Part shown: positions 12,530 through 24,300 of the stretch, one piece after another | Position numbering within the stretch: the stretch's first letter is position 1 | Layout: every line of letters begins with the position of its first letter | Program-made: the position numbers and the translations under genes | Source of the DNA: Planococcus citri | Taxonomy: Eukaryota > Arthropoda > Insecta > Hemiptera > Pseudococcidae | Direction of reading: 5' to 3' | Assembly: GCF_950023065.1 (NCBI RefSeq) | Contig: NC_088679.1 | Location: forward strand, 78,988,001 to 79,052,000 | Length of the DNA: 64,000 nt | Notes under the pieces: model-generated | What the model was told of the DNA's origin: nothing | The model's input: the letters and a program-made list of their open reading frames with translations, nothing else | The model's database searches: none

Positions 12530-14010
12530 TTTTTCTAAACCCCGTATAAAGGTAGATCGAAAGATCATGCAAAAATTCATCACCTGTCAGAATTTCAAGT
12601 GCTAATGCGCCTTTTTCGATTTTTGGTGAATTTTTGAAAATCAGATTTAGGCCAAAAATGAGGGGAAAAATCAAAATTTTACCAAATTGACCAAAAAAAC
12701 TGAAATTTGGGATGTACGCTATTTTCGACATGCCAAATCGATTGGAAACTGTTTCAAACCGTTTTGAGCAGATCTGGAGCCTCCAGTAGATTTTTGAAAC
12801 TTGAAATTTCCCAAAATTTCATCAAATGGAGATGGAAACCCAAAATATTCATTCTGCGAACTAATTTCGATATCGATACGCTACGAAGTCGACTGCAGGT
12901 GGATTTCAAGTTTTTTTGGAGCCTCCAGCGACTTTTTGAAAATTACCAGAGTCTCCACCAGATTTTTGAAACTTGAAATTCCCCCAAAATTTCTTTAAAT
13001 AGAGTTAGTAAGCTGAAATTTACTTCGCAAACTAATTTTAATCTACTGGAGGCTCCAGTAATTTTCAAAAAGTCGCTGGAGGCTCCAAAACGACTTGAAA
13101 TCCACCTGCAGTCGACTTCGTGGTGTGTCGAAATTAGTTTGCGGAATGTATTTCGGCTTTCCGTATCCATTTGACGAAATTTTGGGGAACTTCGAGTTTC
13201 AAAAATCTACTGGAGGCTCCAGTAATTTTCAAAAAGTCGCTGGAGGCTCCAAAATGACTTAAAATCTACCTGCAGTCGACTTCGTAGAGTATTGAAATTA
13301 GTTTGTAGAATGAATTCCGGTTTTCTACTCCATTTGATGAAATTTTGGGAAATTTCGAGTTTCAAAAATCTACTGGAGGCTCCAGTAATTTTCAAAAAGT
13401 CGCTGGAGACTCCAAAACGACTTGAAATCCACCTGCAGTCGACTTCGTAGCGTATTGAAATTAGTTTGCTGAATAAATTTCAGTTTCCAACTTCATTTGT
13501 TGAAATTTTGTGGGAATTTCGAGTTTCAAAAATCTGCTGGAGGCTCCAGAACTGCCCAAAACGGGTTGAAACAGTTTCTAATAGTTTTGGCGTGTCGAAA
13601 ATAGGGCATATCCCAAATTTCAGCTGTCTTGGTCAATTTGGTATAATTTTGGTTTTTTTCCCTCATTTTTGGCCTAAACTTGATTTTCAAAAATTCACTA
13701 AAAATCGAAAAAGGCGTTTTAGCCCTGGAAATTTTGACAAATGATAAATTTTTTTTGCCTGATCTTTCGATCTACCTTTGTACGGTTTAAAAAATTTCGT
13801 GCAAGTCATATGTTGGATTGGAACGCAAAATCTGCGATTTCGGCTGACCTGTCAATGAAAATGGCCGCCATTTTGAAAGTAGGGCCACTTTTTTTTGAGG
13901 ACAAGGGCTAGAAATGTTCCTTAGGACTCCCCTCTTGAGAAAAAAGTTGTCCCGGAGGATCTACCGGAAGGGGGGGGTGCAATAGATCCTTATGCGGGCT
14001 CCTCGACTAA
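12530..14010. repeat. Long foldback element, copy A
   Basis: Sequence from about 12540 to 13040 is repeated in inverted order from about 13045 to 13990: the pieces around tagatcgaaagatca, ccaaaaatgaggg, tcgacatgccaaa and CTGGAGGCTCCAG all recur reversed. The centre holds several head-to-tail and head-to-head copies of a short module around CTGGAGGCTCCAG and CTGCAGTCGACTTCG. The right end reads ...gactaa, like copy B at 55732-58440. No coding frame is evident, so it is probably a non-autonomous element; the left terminus is diverged or lost. Confidence 0.65.
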
Positions 14011-15370
14011 CATAATACATTCGCTCTCATTTCTCAAAATTTTGGTCACTTTTTCTCAAATTTTTGGTCACTTTTTTGCTATTTTTCAGTCATTAAAGTC
14101 ACTAAAAAAAATTAAATAGCGGATTTCATTCCTGTTCTTGAGATTTCGAGTTTTTAACCTAACCCCCCCCCCCCCCTCTTCCAGCAAAAAAGTCGACTTT
14201 TTTCCTATTTTTTTGAACCGTTTTCGTTAATGGTGAATCCTGACGGTTAAAATTGCGACCACTCGAACGAATTGAGGGTCTAGACTAAGTTCTCGCGATC
14301 ACTTCCGTGTACCTTTTATAACTGTGTGTGAGGTAGTTTTTTTTTTTTACGTCGGAAAAATAGAATTTCGATTTTCTAAAAACGTCGACGACGAGAATAT
14401 AAAACGTCGAACGAGGAGAACGGAGATTCAACAAAAACCCTCAATCTACCCATACAATACTGCTAAAACGAATTTACTGACCATTGTGTGTCAAATCGAG
14501 TGCCTTTTATTTATATATTTATATCCGTATTTAGCATACATGTACAGATAGTACCTATCGAAGATGGGGCAGGGCAGGTGGGGGGAAAAAAAGGCAGGTA
14601 ATCAAAAACGCTATGTAAAGTAAATAGCGCGCAATTAGCGTGTCGTATATTTTTTGGGTAATTATGGGTGAAAGCTCGGTTGTTTGGACGATGTGAAGCT
14701 TTAATCAGTTTGTTTTTTTTTCTCTCTCTCTTTGTTGCAGGATCGAAAGCTTTTTGAAATTGTAATTACGAAGAGGGTGAAGACGAAAAAAAAAAAAATC
14801 GCCACGCGCAAGTATTCAGCGTTGGAGCACGATGCGGTTGCGCAACTTGTAAAACACAGAGAGAAACATCGTCTAGCGAATGGTGATTGCCCTCATTTTG
14901 AAAATTTGCAACGTCTAGCACTGTCGCAGAAATTCTCGATGCGTTTATCGCGTTAAAATTTATTTATATGTTGTTTTTGTTGTTGTTTTATTATCGTTAT
15001 CCTTATTCTAATTATTATTGTTATCGTTGACTTTTTTTTTTTTCATCGTAAAAATTATTTCCCACAGTGATTTTGCGATAGAGTGTTTAGTTTAATGTAA
15101 ATTTTTTCTCGAGCTCGTGTTCATAATTTTTGTATCACTTATTTTATCGTGTGGTCGTTTTCGTTGCAAATTTTCGTATCTAGTAATCTCGATTCTCGCA
15201 TCTTTGCGGATTACTTTGAGGAGAAAAAAATAAGCGAGAATTCAACGATATGTGGCGTCGTCGTACGCGATTATAATATGCGTTCGCGATAATACTCGTA
15301 CCTGTACTCGAATCGAATCAAATTTGAGATGAAGAAGTTTTGACGTAGAATCTGCCCTGTTTATTCGCAG
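14011..15370 (+). promoter_or_regulatory. Sequence upstream of the semaphorin first coding exon
   Basis: Probably holds the Sema1a 5' exons and promoter. A strong pyrimidine tract and acceptor (ttgttgcag ending at 14740) precedes a 71-codon open frame ending at 14956, and a donor-like gcag|gtaatc sits near 14597. These could define a non-coding 5' exon. A second acceptor (ttattcgcag, ending 15370) directly precedes the exon that carries the start codon, so at least one upstream exon must exist. A TTTTATAA box lies near 14312. Confidence 0.35.
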
Positions 15371-15391
15371 TATCTTATCATCGTCGTCATC

Positions 15392-18300
15392 ATGTCATCA
15401 TCTCTGCTGGCTGTATATTTCTTCGTCTTGTTTGTCTGCACTTTACACCAAGGCCAGACTGCTTGGCAAGATAATGAACTTGCCAAAATCAGCGTCGTGT
15501 TGGGTAAGTCTCTCGAAGAATTTACTTACTCGAGATATTTTATGGATTTTTTTCTTTCAGAAGGTATTAGGGGCAGTTTTGTCGATGAATTGGGAAGGTA
15601 TTTGTGGTACAGTGAGGTTTACTTTCTTGGATTTGGCTTGGTCTAGGTGCAGGATACCTATTGCATGGTTTATGGACTAAACTTTGGCGAAATTTGATGA
15701 AAAGTGAACCAAGATACAAATCAATCACTTCCAAATGTTGTAGAATAGGTTTTGATTTGACAAATTTTCATCTTTCGATCAAATCTACGTATCTGTGATA
15801 CAATATTTTGGAAAAATTTCCATCGAAATTACCCATAGCCTACTCAATCAGGTACTAGAACAGCAAACGAAGTAAAATTATACCTACTTGGGTTGCTCTA
15901 GGACTACTTACCTACTCGTGTCGACTATTTATAAACTTCTTCGTAATTCGTATTGTTTATTGCATTCGATTTAAGTATTACATACATTATGTGAACTGAA
16001 ACGAAAAAACGATAGGTTTAGCTCGATACGAGAAGTTAAAGGTTAATTTCTACGATGATAAGGACGAAAGGCGATCGGTCAACTTCACAATTTCTAGTAC
16101 ACCTGATCTAGATTAAAGTTCGAATGGTGCGTGTGGTGTTGGTATATGTAATGTAATGTACTATTGCTCGTATATATATACACATATAGTGTAAGAATGG
16201 GAGGTTGTTTAAATCGAAGTCGAAGCACGTAGTATATTGTAAATGATGGTTGCCACATAAGAGCGCACCGAGCACACTTTTAAAATCCCAAATCGCCGAG
16301 CGAAGATATAAGTTCAATTTTGAAAATCGTCTGGTCTTCCTCCATCCCTCGCCACCGCGAGAGTTGAAAATGTTTGAAAATTAGCCTTTTTTTTCTCCTT
16401 TTTTCGGTTTCCTCTTATTCGTGGTGGCTACCGTACAATTCGATAAGAAATTGCTCGCCTACCGCTGCCCCTGCCCCTGCCCCCCTGCCCCCCTCCCACG
16501 CTCCAGCTCGCCTTTCTATGAAAATAATGTCGCGTACGCGTGTTGGCTGTTGGTAAGATACCGAAAGTATATTGATTTTTTTTCCTACTTTTTCTTCGAG
16601 CTTTTTTTTTTTTTTTTTTTGGAGAAATCTCGTTCCATTTTGAACTAGCTATAATGGTTGAAAAGGGGCCAAAATGGAGCAATTGATGGGTGAAAAGAGT
16701 TTCAAGATAGTGATGCAGCATAGTTAACGAGATGTTGACTATCTGTACTGTACCTATATATAGAATGACTTTGAAATCTGAGTCGAAGTTTTATGAGGGT
16801 TTTTTTTTTTTTTTTTGGTGGAAAAATGGTATCGATGTTTACGTACTTGTTTATTGCATCGATATGCTCGCGGTGATGGTGATGATGATTCTTAAAAATT
16901 TGATGTTTTAAAATGCAATACTAAGAGTAAAAGGTGTAGTTTAGTTGAAGGGTCGCTCTCTCCGCGCGCTTTTACAAAATGCAAAAAACAAGTTCACTCT
17001 CAAAGGGAAAAGCTTTTAAATCATGGATACATTTTTTAGGCTTTGTGTCGGGGAAAAATGACATTTCAAAGAAAATATTCGTCAAATTATACCCTACTTG
17101 AAAGTCACCGTTCTGTCATTCTTCGTGTTTTAAAACTCGGATTTTTCCAATAATGCAATACAAGGATCCTCATTTTTCAAAAATATTACTTACTTTTGCT
17201 CCTCGAATTGAAAATAGAATTCGTTATCGGGAAAATAACTTTCCGTGTTGAATTACTATTGTGTGGTGTTTGAATTTAGTCTGGACTATCAAAAAAAAAA
17301 AAAAAAACGTTTACATATCTCTGACTAAATTTTTTGAGAGGGTCTCTATAAGAGTCCCTGTGTGTAAAATTGTTAAATCAGCTTGGTTTTGGGTTTAAGC
17401 ATTTCGATTTGCTCAAAAAAAGAAAGAAAAATTCGCTGATTAGCCCGACCCCTTCTAGGTACAGGTTGAGTGGAGTTTGTTTTCTGCAGCAGTATAAATT
17501 TCTTGTTATTTGGGTGCCAATGAGGACGTTGGAGAGGTCGAATCGAAAATAGCTGAATACGAATATGACGTCAGATTTTTAATTGGACCCATTCACGGCC
17601 CCCAGCACCTCCCCAAGGGGGGGGGACCTTTAAAAAAATGGTTTCATTCGTGTGACACATGGAATAGTATGTTTTGGATATCGTTGAACACGAATATAGC
17701 CTTAGTTCTTCAAATTGACCTCACCCATGGCTCCCAGAACCTCCCCCCCAATTGGTAGAAGTCGATTATGACGTCAGATTTTTGATTGGAACCCATCCAC
17801 GGCCCCTAAACCTTTTTTTGAAGTTTTACCCCATTTGGGGAGGTGCTGGGGTCGTGGATGGGGTCCAATCAAAAATCTGACGTCATATTCGTGTTCAATG
17901 TCACCAAAAACATTCTATTTCATGTGTCGCAGAAACCAAACCCTTTTTTGTACTTTTACCCCATTTGGGGAGGTGCTAGGGGCCGTGGATGGGGTCCAAT
18001 CAAAAATCTGACGTCATATTCGTGTCCAGCGTCACTAAAAACATTCTATTTGATGTGTCGTACAAACAAAACTTTTTTTTGTACTTTCACCCAATTTGGG
18101 GAGGTGCTGGGGGCCGTGGATGGGGTCCAATCAAAAATCTGACGTCATATTCGTGTCCAGCGTCGCCAAAAACATTATATTTCATGTGTCGCACAAACCA
18201 AACCCTTTTTTGAACTTTCACCCCATTTGGGGAGGTGCTAGGGGCCGTGGATTGGGTCTAATCAAAAATCTGACGTCATATTCGTGTCCAGCGTCGCCAA

Positions 18301-21300
18301 AAACATTATATTTCATGTGTCGCACAAACCAAACCCTTTTTTGAACTTTCACCCCATTTGGGGAGGTGCTAGGGGCCGTGGATTGGGTCTAATCAAAAAT
18401 CTGACGTCATATTCGTGTTCAGCGTTACCAAAAACATATAATTCGACATATCACATGCCCCAGATTTTTTTTCGAAAGTTTTGCCCAAAATTGGGGGGTG
18501 GGGGTGCTCCCATTCACTCAAGAGATCCCATCTCGAAACTTGAATATTTTCAAAAAACATCACAAGGTACATCTATGGAAATTTTTTCAGAATTTTAAAC
18601 GGTAGCTCCCACTTACAGCGCCATTTTGAAATTTAACCTTTCAATGTGAAAGTTCAACTTTCAAATTTTGAAAATTTCAAAATGCTTAAAAAGTTCAAAA
18701 TTCAATGCTTTTTCCAACTGTGAAATCAGTTTTGATCAAAGTACCCTAGCTTTGGAGGAATGCGATGCTGAAGTTGGGTACCTCGAGAAAATGTGAAAAT
18801 AATGGGAACATCCCCCCCACCCGCCCTCTGAGGGGGCTGGGACCAATGTCTTACTTACTGGGTGGGTAGATATTGTACATAAAATTTGAGCGAAATCGAA
18901 AGACATGAATTTCAAAATCGTGTTTTTTTGATCGAATTGACATGGAATGACCCAACTATGAACTTTTCGTGATGAGATTCACAAAGCTGGTGGTGGGGGT
19001 GGGAGAGGGGAGAAGATACAAAGCCCCAAAATTCCGATCAAATAATGTTTAAAAATCTTAAATGTCGTGTGACATATCGTTTTATATGTTTTCGAGATCG
19101 GTGAATGCGAATATCAACTATTTTTTCGAATCGGCCCCTCCAACGCTTCCATTACCCCCTCACCATTTCATGAAAATTGAAAAAATCGAGTGACATATGA
19201 TTTATTAGGGTTTTGAGAGCGCTGAATACGAATGTTAACTTATTTTTTTGATTCGACCCCTCCAACGCTTCCATCTCTCCTCCCCATTTTACGAAAATTG
19301 AAAAAAATCGAGTGACATATGGTTTATTAGGGTTTTGAGGGCGCCGAAAACGAATATTAACTTATTTTTTTGAATCGACCTCTCCAACGCGTCCATCACC
19401 CCCTCCCCATTTCACGAAAATTGAAAAAATCGAGTGACATATGGTTTATTAGGGTTTTGAGAGCGTTAAATGCGAAAATCAACTCATTCTTCTGATTCGG
19501 CCCCTCCAACGCTATCGTCACCCCCTCCCCATTTCACAAAAATTGAAAAAATCGAGTGACATATGGTTTATTAGGGTTTTGAGAACGCTGAAAACGAATA
19601 TCAACTCATTTTTTTGAATCGACCCCTCCAACGCTTCCATTACCCCCTCTCAATTTCACAAAAATTGAAAAAATCGAGTGACATATGGTTTATTAGGGTT
19701 TTGAGATCGCTGAATATGAATATCGACTTATTTTTTTGATTCTACTTCTCCTACGCTCTCATTGGCTCCTAAATGATGAGAAATGTCACCTGCTGTAAAA
19801 AAGGCTTTATTCCTCGTACCAAAAGGTGCTGAAGGCCGATGTTAACGATATTTCGTTTTTCTTGATGTGAGGAACAGACCCATAAGAACATTTTTTCGTG
19901 AAATGGAACATCTGAACTCAAAATCGTGCGGAGTTGACGTGGAATATGAATGGTACTAATTAATCGTGTCTTTTGATTTCGCTTATAGACAATATTTAGT
20001 AAATTTAATGAATGATTTATTTTGATTTTTTTTTGTTGGAAAATTCCACTTTTTGTATTTATTTATTTATTTTTTTTGAAAAATCTAAAATTCACTTTTG
20101 AGCTAACAAACGTGGAATTTCAAAGTAACAGCCTAAAATGAGAAAGAGCTTGGCAAATTAACACTCACTTGAAGTTATGGGTGTTAAAATCCATCGTTGT
20201 CTATTTTAAAGTTCGTGGAGAAAATTGAAAATTCACTGTTGGGAACTTTGGGATAACTTTAACGTGATGGTTAAAAATTTACTCTCAAACTGGCAACGTG
20301 TCGAGACTGTCTAAAGGCAACCATTAAACATCAACCAGAGTCGCTGATGTTGAAGGTCATTTTCCGACTCCGTCCTTCACTATATAAATTCGCTGGAAAA
20401 AATTGAAAACGTACTGGAGACTCTAGAATGGCTCGAAACTGGTTGTTTTCTCGTTAATAGACGTGAAATGAAAGAATTATTTCCATCGTTTCGTTTGGAA
20501 AAAAATCACAAAAAGGGTGAAAATCTGCCAAAAATTCAAAAGTGAATTTCCGCCTCTAAAATTTTTTGGTTACAGGATTGAGAATATGCCCTCAGTTTTT
20601 CGAGTTGAGCCCTTGATGCTTTCATTTGATGTTTTCTCTTGAGAACTGACGGTTTGGGGAGCCGGATCGAAGAAATAAGATCATATTTTATTCGTGTTTA
20701 GTGCCTTCGAAAATATATAATAATTCGGTATAATAGTTTCATTTCTCTCTTTCCTCGATAGTTCACACGTCTTTATTTTTTTTATCTCAGATTTCAAGTC
20801 ATTTGGTCCCAAGAAATTTTTCAAACAAGGGTGTAAAATCGAAAAGCCATTTCAGCTTGAAATACGAGATGGTGATAATTTTAGGCATCAATAAAAACAT
20901 GTAAAAAAAATAACTAAGGAGAAGGCGGTATCTATATTATTACATTATGGTGTATAAAATAAGCGCGAATAAATAACTCGAGACGAAAAACAGGAAAAAA
21001 ACTTATTTTTTTTAGAACGCCCCTTGCCATCTAATTCAAAATTCTTTTTCAGAATGTTTAAATAAGAACAGTTTCTTATATTATTTAATGTAGTTTTAAT
21101 TTTTTGAAAGGTTGTAATCAGCTAGCCGGTGATTATTTTTATTTCAAAGAAAAATCACTTTTCATCTCTCCCTCTCGAACGAATTTTTAAGTGAAAAATT
21201 CCAACACGAGAAATGTACGTATAGTGTTGATAAAGCAACATCAGCTACTCGTAGGTAATTTTCGCATTTCGTTGTAAAAAAAAAATGTAGGTTAAAATGA

Positions 21301-24300
21301 AAGTCATGCAAAGGTCCGTGTTTTTGTAAATTTCTCATACATATACAAGGCACCAGGGTGTTGGTTTAATTCGCAGCGAAAATTTGCTACGGCTACGGGT
21401 ATTTTAGCGCAGCAATTCGTATTATAATGATTTTTACAGACATGAAACGGTGAAAATTCAAATAACAAGCGCAATTACCGGCGACTTGTGCATAAATGTG
21501 CCTAGTTGCAGGATATGCAGGCGAGAACGTTGAATAAGAGATAATGATGATCGACGGTTTCATGGAATATATAATTTAGCTGGCAACATTATTTTATATA
21601 CTTGTCAATTTGTTTGAAAATGAATACCAGACTTGAAAAGTTTATAATACTCGTATATAGCAGTTTGATCAACGTCGCTGGAAAGTATCAGAATAGATTT
21701 TTTAGTGATAGAAGGAGGGGAGAGGGAGTATGCATTGAAATTTGCCAGCGATTAATAAGTTGCTCTTTTTTTTCTCGTTTAATCTGGATTTTTTCAATTT
21801 ACATTTTTCTAAAATGAATTCGACGAATATGAAGTGAATTCTGTGCTTAATTAATTCTACAGCTCTTTTCACGTAAAGATACACATACGTAAAAATTTGT
21901 TGAAAAATTTCTGGGTCAACTTGAATAAATTCTTGGAGGATGTTGGAAATTCTCTGTATAGAGGCTCCGAAGATAATGAATTCGAATGTTTACGTTATCT
22001 TATCGTCTAATTTTTGTGATAGTGTAAAATCAAAGAAAACTTATCTATTTATGTAAAAGTAAATAATGACCAATGTGCTTCATGATAATCATTGTTTCAA
22101 CTCAAGGGTTTTCTGATAACCATTTTTCGCTTTATCGCAATGTTCTTTGTCATTTTCTGGCTTTTTGCTTATTTTTATACAATAGTTCGTGTTTAATACC
22201 TTTACTTGTGTATTCATTCAAAAGATTATGGGACCTCACCCTTTTCAAAAGAATTCGTGTGTGTAAATATGTGCCATAGAATTACATCTTCTCATCTTCA
22301 AGTTTAAACTCTTGAGGACACTCATAATATTTTGCGTTATTTTCAGGTTTTTTTTGAAAGGGCGATCCTGAAGATGTTTTTGAAGGCGTTGATTTCGATT
22401 CTGAAAACCATTTGACACGAAAATCGTAACTGAGATTCCTAAAGGGACTAATTAATCTTCTGCACTCGCATTTTATTTTCAAAATTTTGGGCCCCAAACC
22501 ACCTTTTTCAAGTTTTTTTTTTTTTTTTTTTTTTCGTAAATGCATTCACGAGCGATGATTTTTTTCGTTGCTTTCTTCCAAAAATAATCATTGATAAAAA
22601 TTTTAGATTTGAACCATCAGGGTGCCCACAAGTCTGGAAATCGTGGAAAAGTCAGGGGAATTTTTGAATTTTCAAAAGGTCACTTCAAACAGATTTTTTT
22701 CTCACAATCAGGGAAATTTGTTCGCAGGTCGCTTTTGTCAAAAAATTGCCAAATTCCCAAAAAGTTTTGCATTTTTGCAAAAATTGTTGAAGTCCTGCAT
22801 TTTGTCAACTTATAAATTATCGAGTATTGTTAAAAAATCTCGCTTTTTCGCGCAAATTTCCTAAAATGTTTTGCTTTCTTACTTCTTAAATTGTTGAGAA
22901 TTTTCTTCTTTTTTTTGAGAAAAATTGTGTTGTTTTTTGCATCCGAAAACTCTCACTCTTTTCCAAGAATAGATAGTTCTAATGTGTCGTTTTTTCGCCA
23001 GAAATTGCTAAGAAATCTCTTCTTTTGCTGAAATTGTCAAAGGTCTCGTATTTATTGCCAGAAATCGCAAAAATTCTCAATTTTTGGCCTAAAATTGGCA
23101 AAAAATCGTTTTTTTTTTTTTCAATCAAAAAGTTGCAAAATATATTGTTAGTTCAACTTTTTTGGTAAAAATTGGGAAAAGGACTGTTTCGGCAGTAATT
23201 GCCAAAATGTCCTGCTTTTTGCTGAAATTAAACAAGTTTCAATCAAGTTTGATTTTTAGATTTTAATTGAAACGAAGAGTTCTGTTTTATTGGTGATTTT
23301 TTTTTTGTATTAAAATGTATAGCCGGTGTTTTGTCACTTTCTCAGTTACTTTTTTAAGCTGTTTAGGTTAATAAAGTCACTTTTATTCGGAAAAAATGAG
23401 TATTAAAAGCCCTGAAATTTCAAGAAACTATGGTATTGATTAAATTCAAAACATTTTGACATTTTTTTTTTTTTTTTTGAATGAAAGTTGTATTATTATT
23501 CTGTTTAGCACAATTTAGCGCTATTCACAAATTTTACAAATAGGATACTTAGAAAAAACTTAAGATAGAATGGTATTTTATCCTACTAGTAAAATAAAGT
23601 GATTTTTGACGATTTTTGAGGTTTATTTCCCGAGCAGAGCGAGGGAAGTAATTAAAAATCGTCGAAAATCACTTTATCTCACTAGTTGAATAACATATTT
23701 TATCCAAACGTGGAAAGAAAACGCGCATTTGCATGATCACTCGAGCGACTAGCGAGAGTGAATAAAGTAGTGTTTTATTCTACTAGTAGGATAAAAGAGT
23801 TAGGGCTGAAAAACCTAAAAGAAATTTTTAGGAAGTTTTGGTTTGAGTCTTGAAGGGCGATTTTGCCCAATATCGAAGCAGCAAGCGAGGGTGTTTTCAG
23901 ATAGGTAATTTGTTCAGGTATTTTTCAGTTACAGTTTTCAGAAAGTTGTCGATCGTTTCAATTTTGAGCTCATGTTGTATTTGGGTATTTGGGCAAAACC
24001 ATGGAGCATTAGTGGCGATTCGACAAAATTTATTTTGGAGTATTTGAAGTTTGTTCTTGTTTGTTTTGGAGGTACCGTACCACACTGGAGCCGGATATAT
24101 GTAAATGTAGGACGAAGAATAGTCTTGTAGATCAGTAATGCTGTTTGGATTTTCAAGTGCAAACTTCTGTTGATTAGTGGGAAGTGTTTTGAGTTTGAAG
24201 TAGGTAGCTTTCATTTTCTGTGAGATGTGACTTGTGAAAGTAAGTTGTTTATCAAGGAATACTCCAAGATATGTAACGGCATTATCACTCCATCCTATTG

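Noticed and set aside
17843..18598. Repeated open frames of 74-104 codons
   Set aside because: They are translations of the 131-base tandem repeat in shifting frames.
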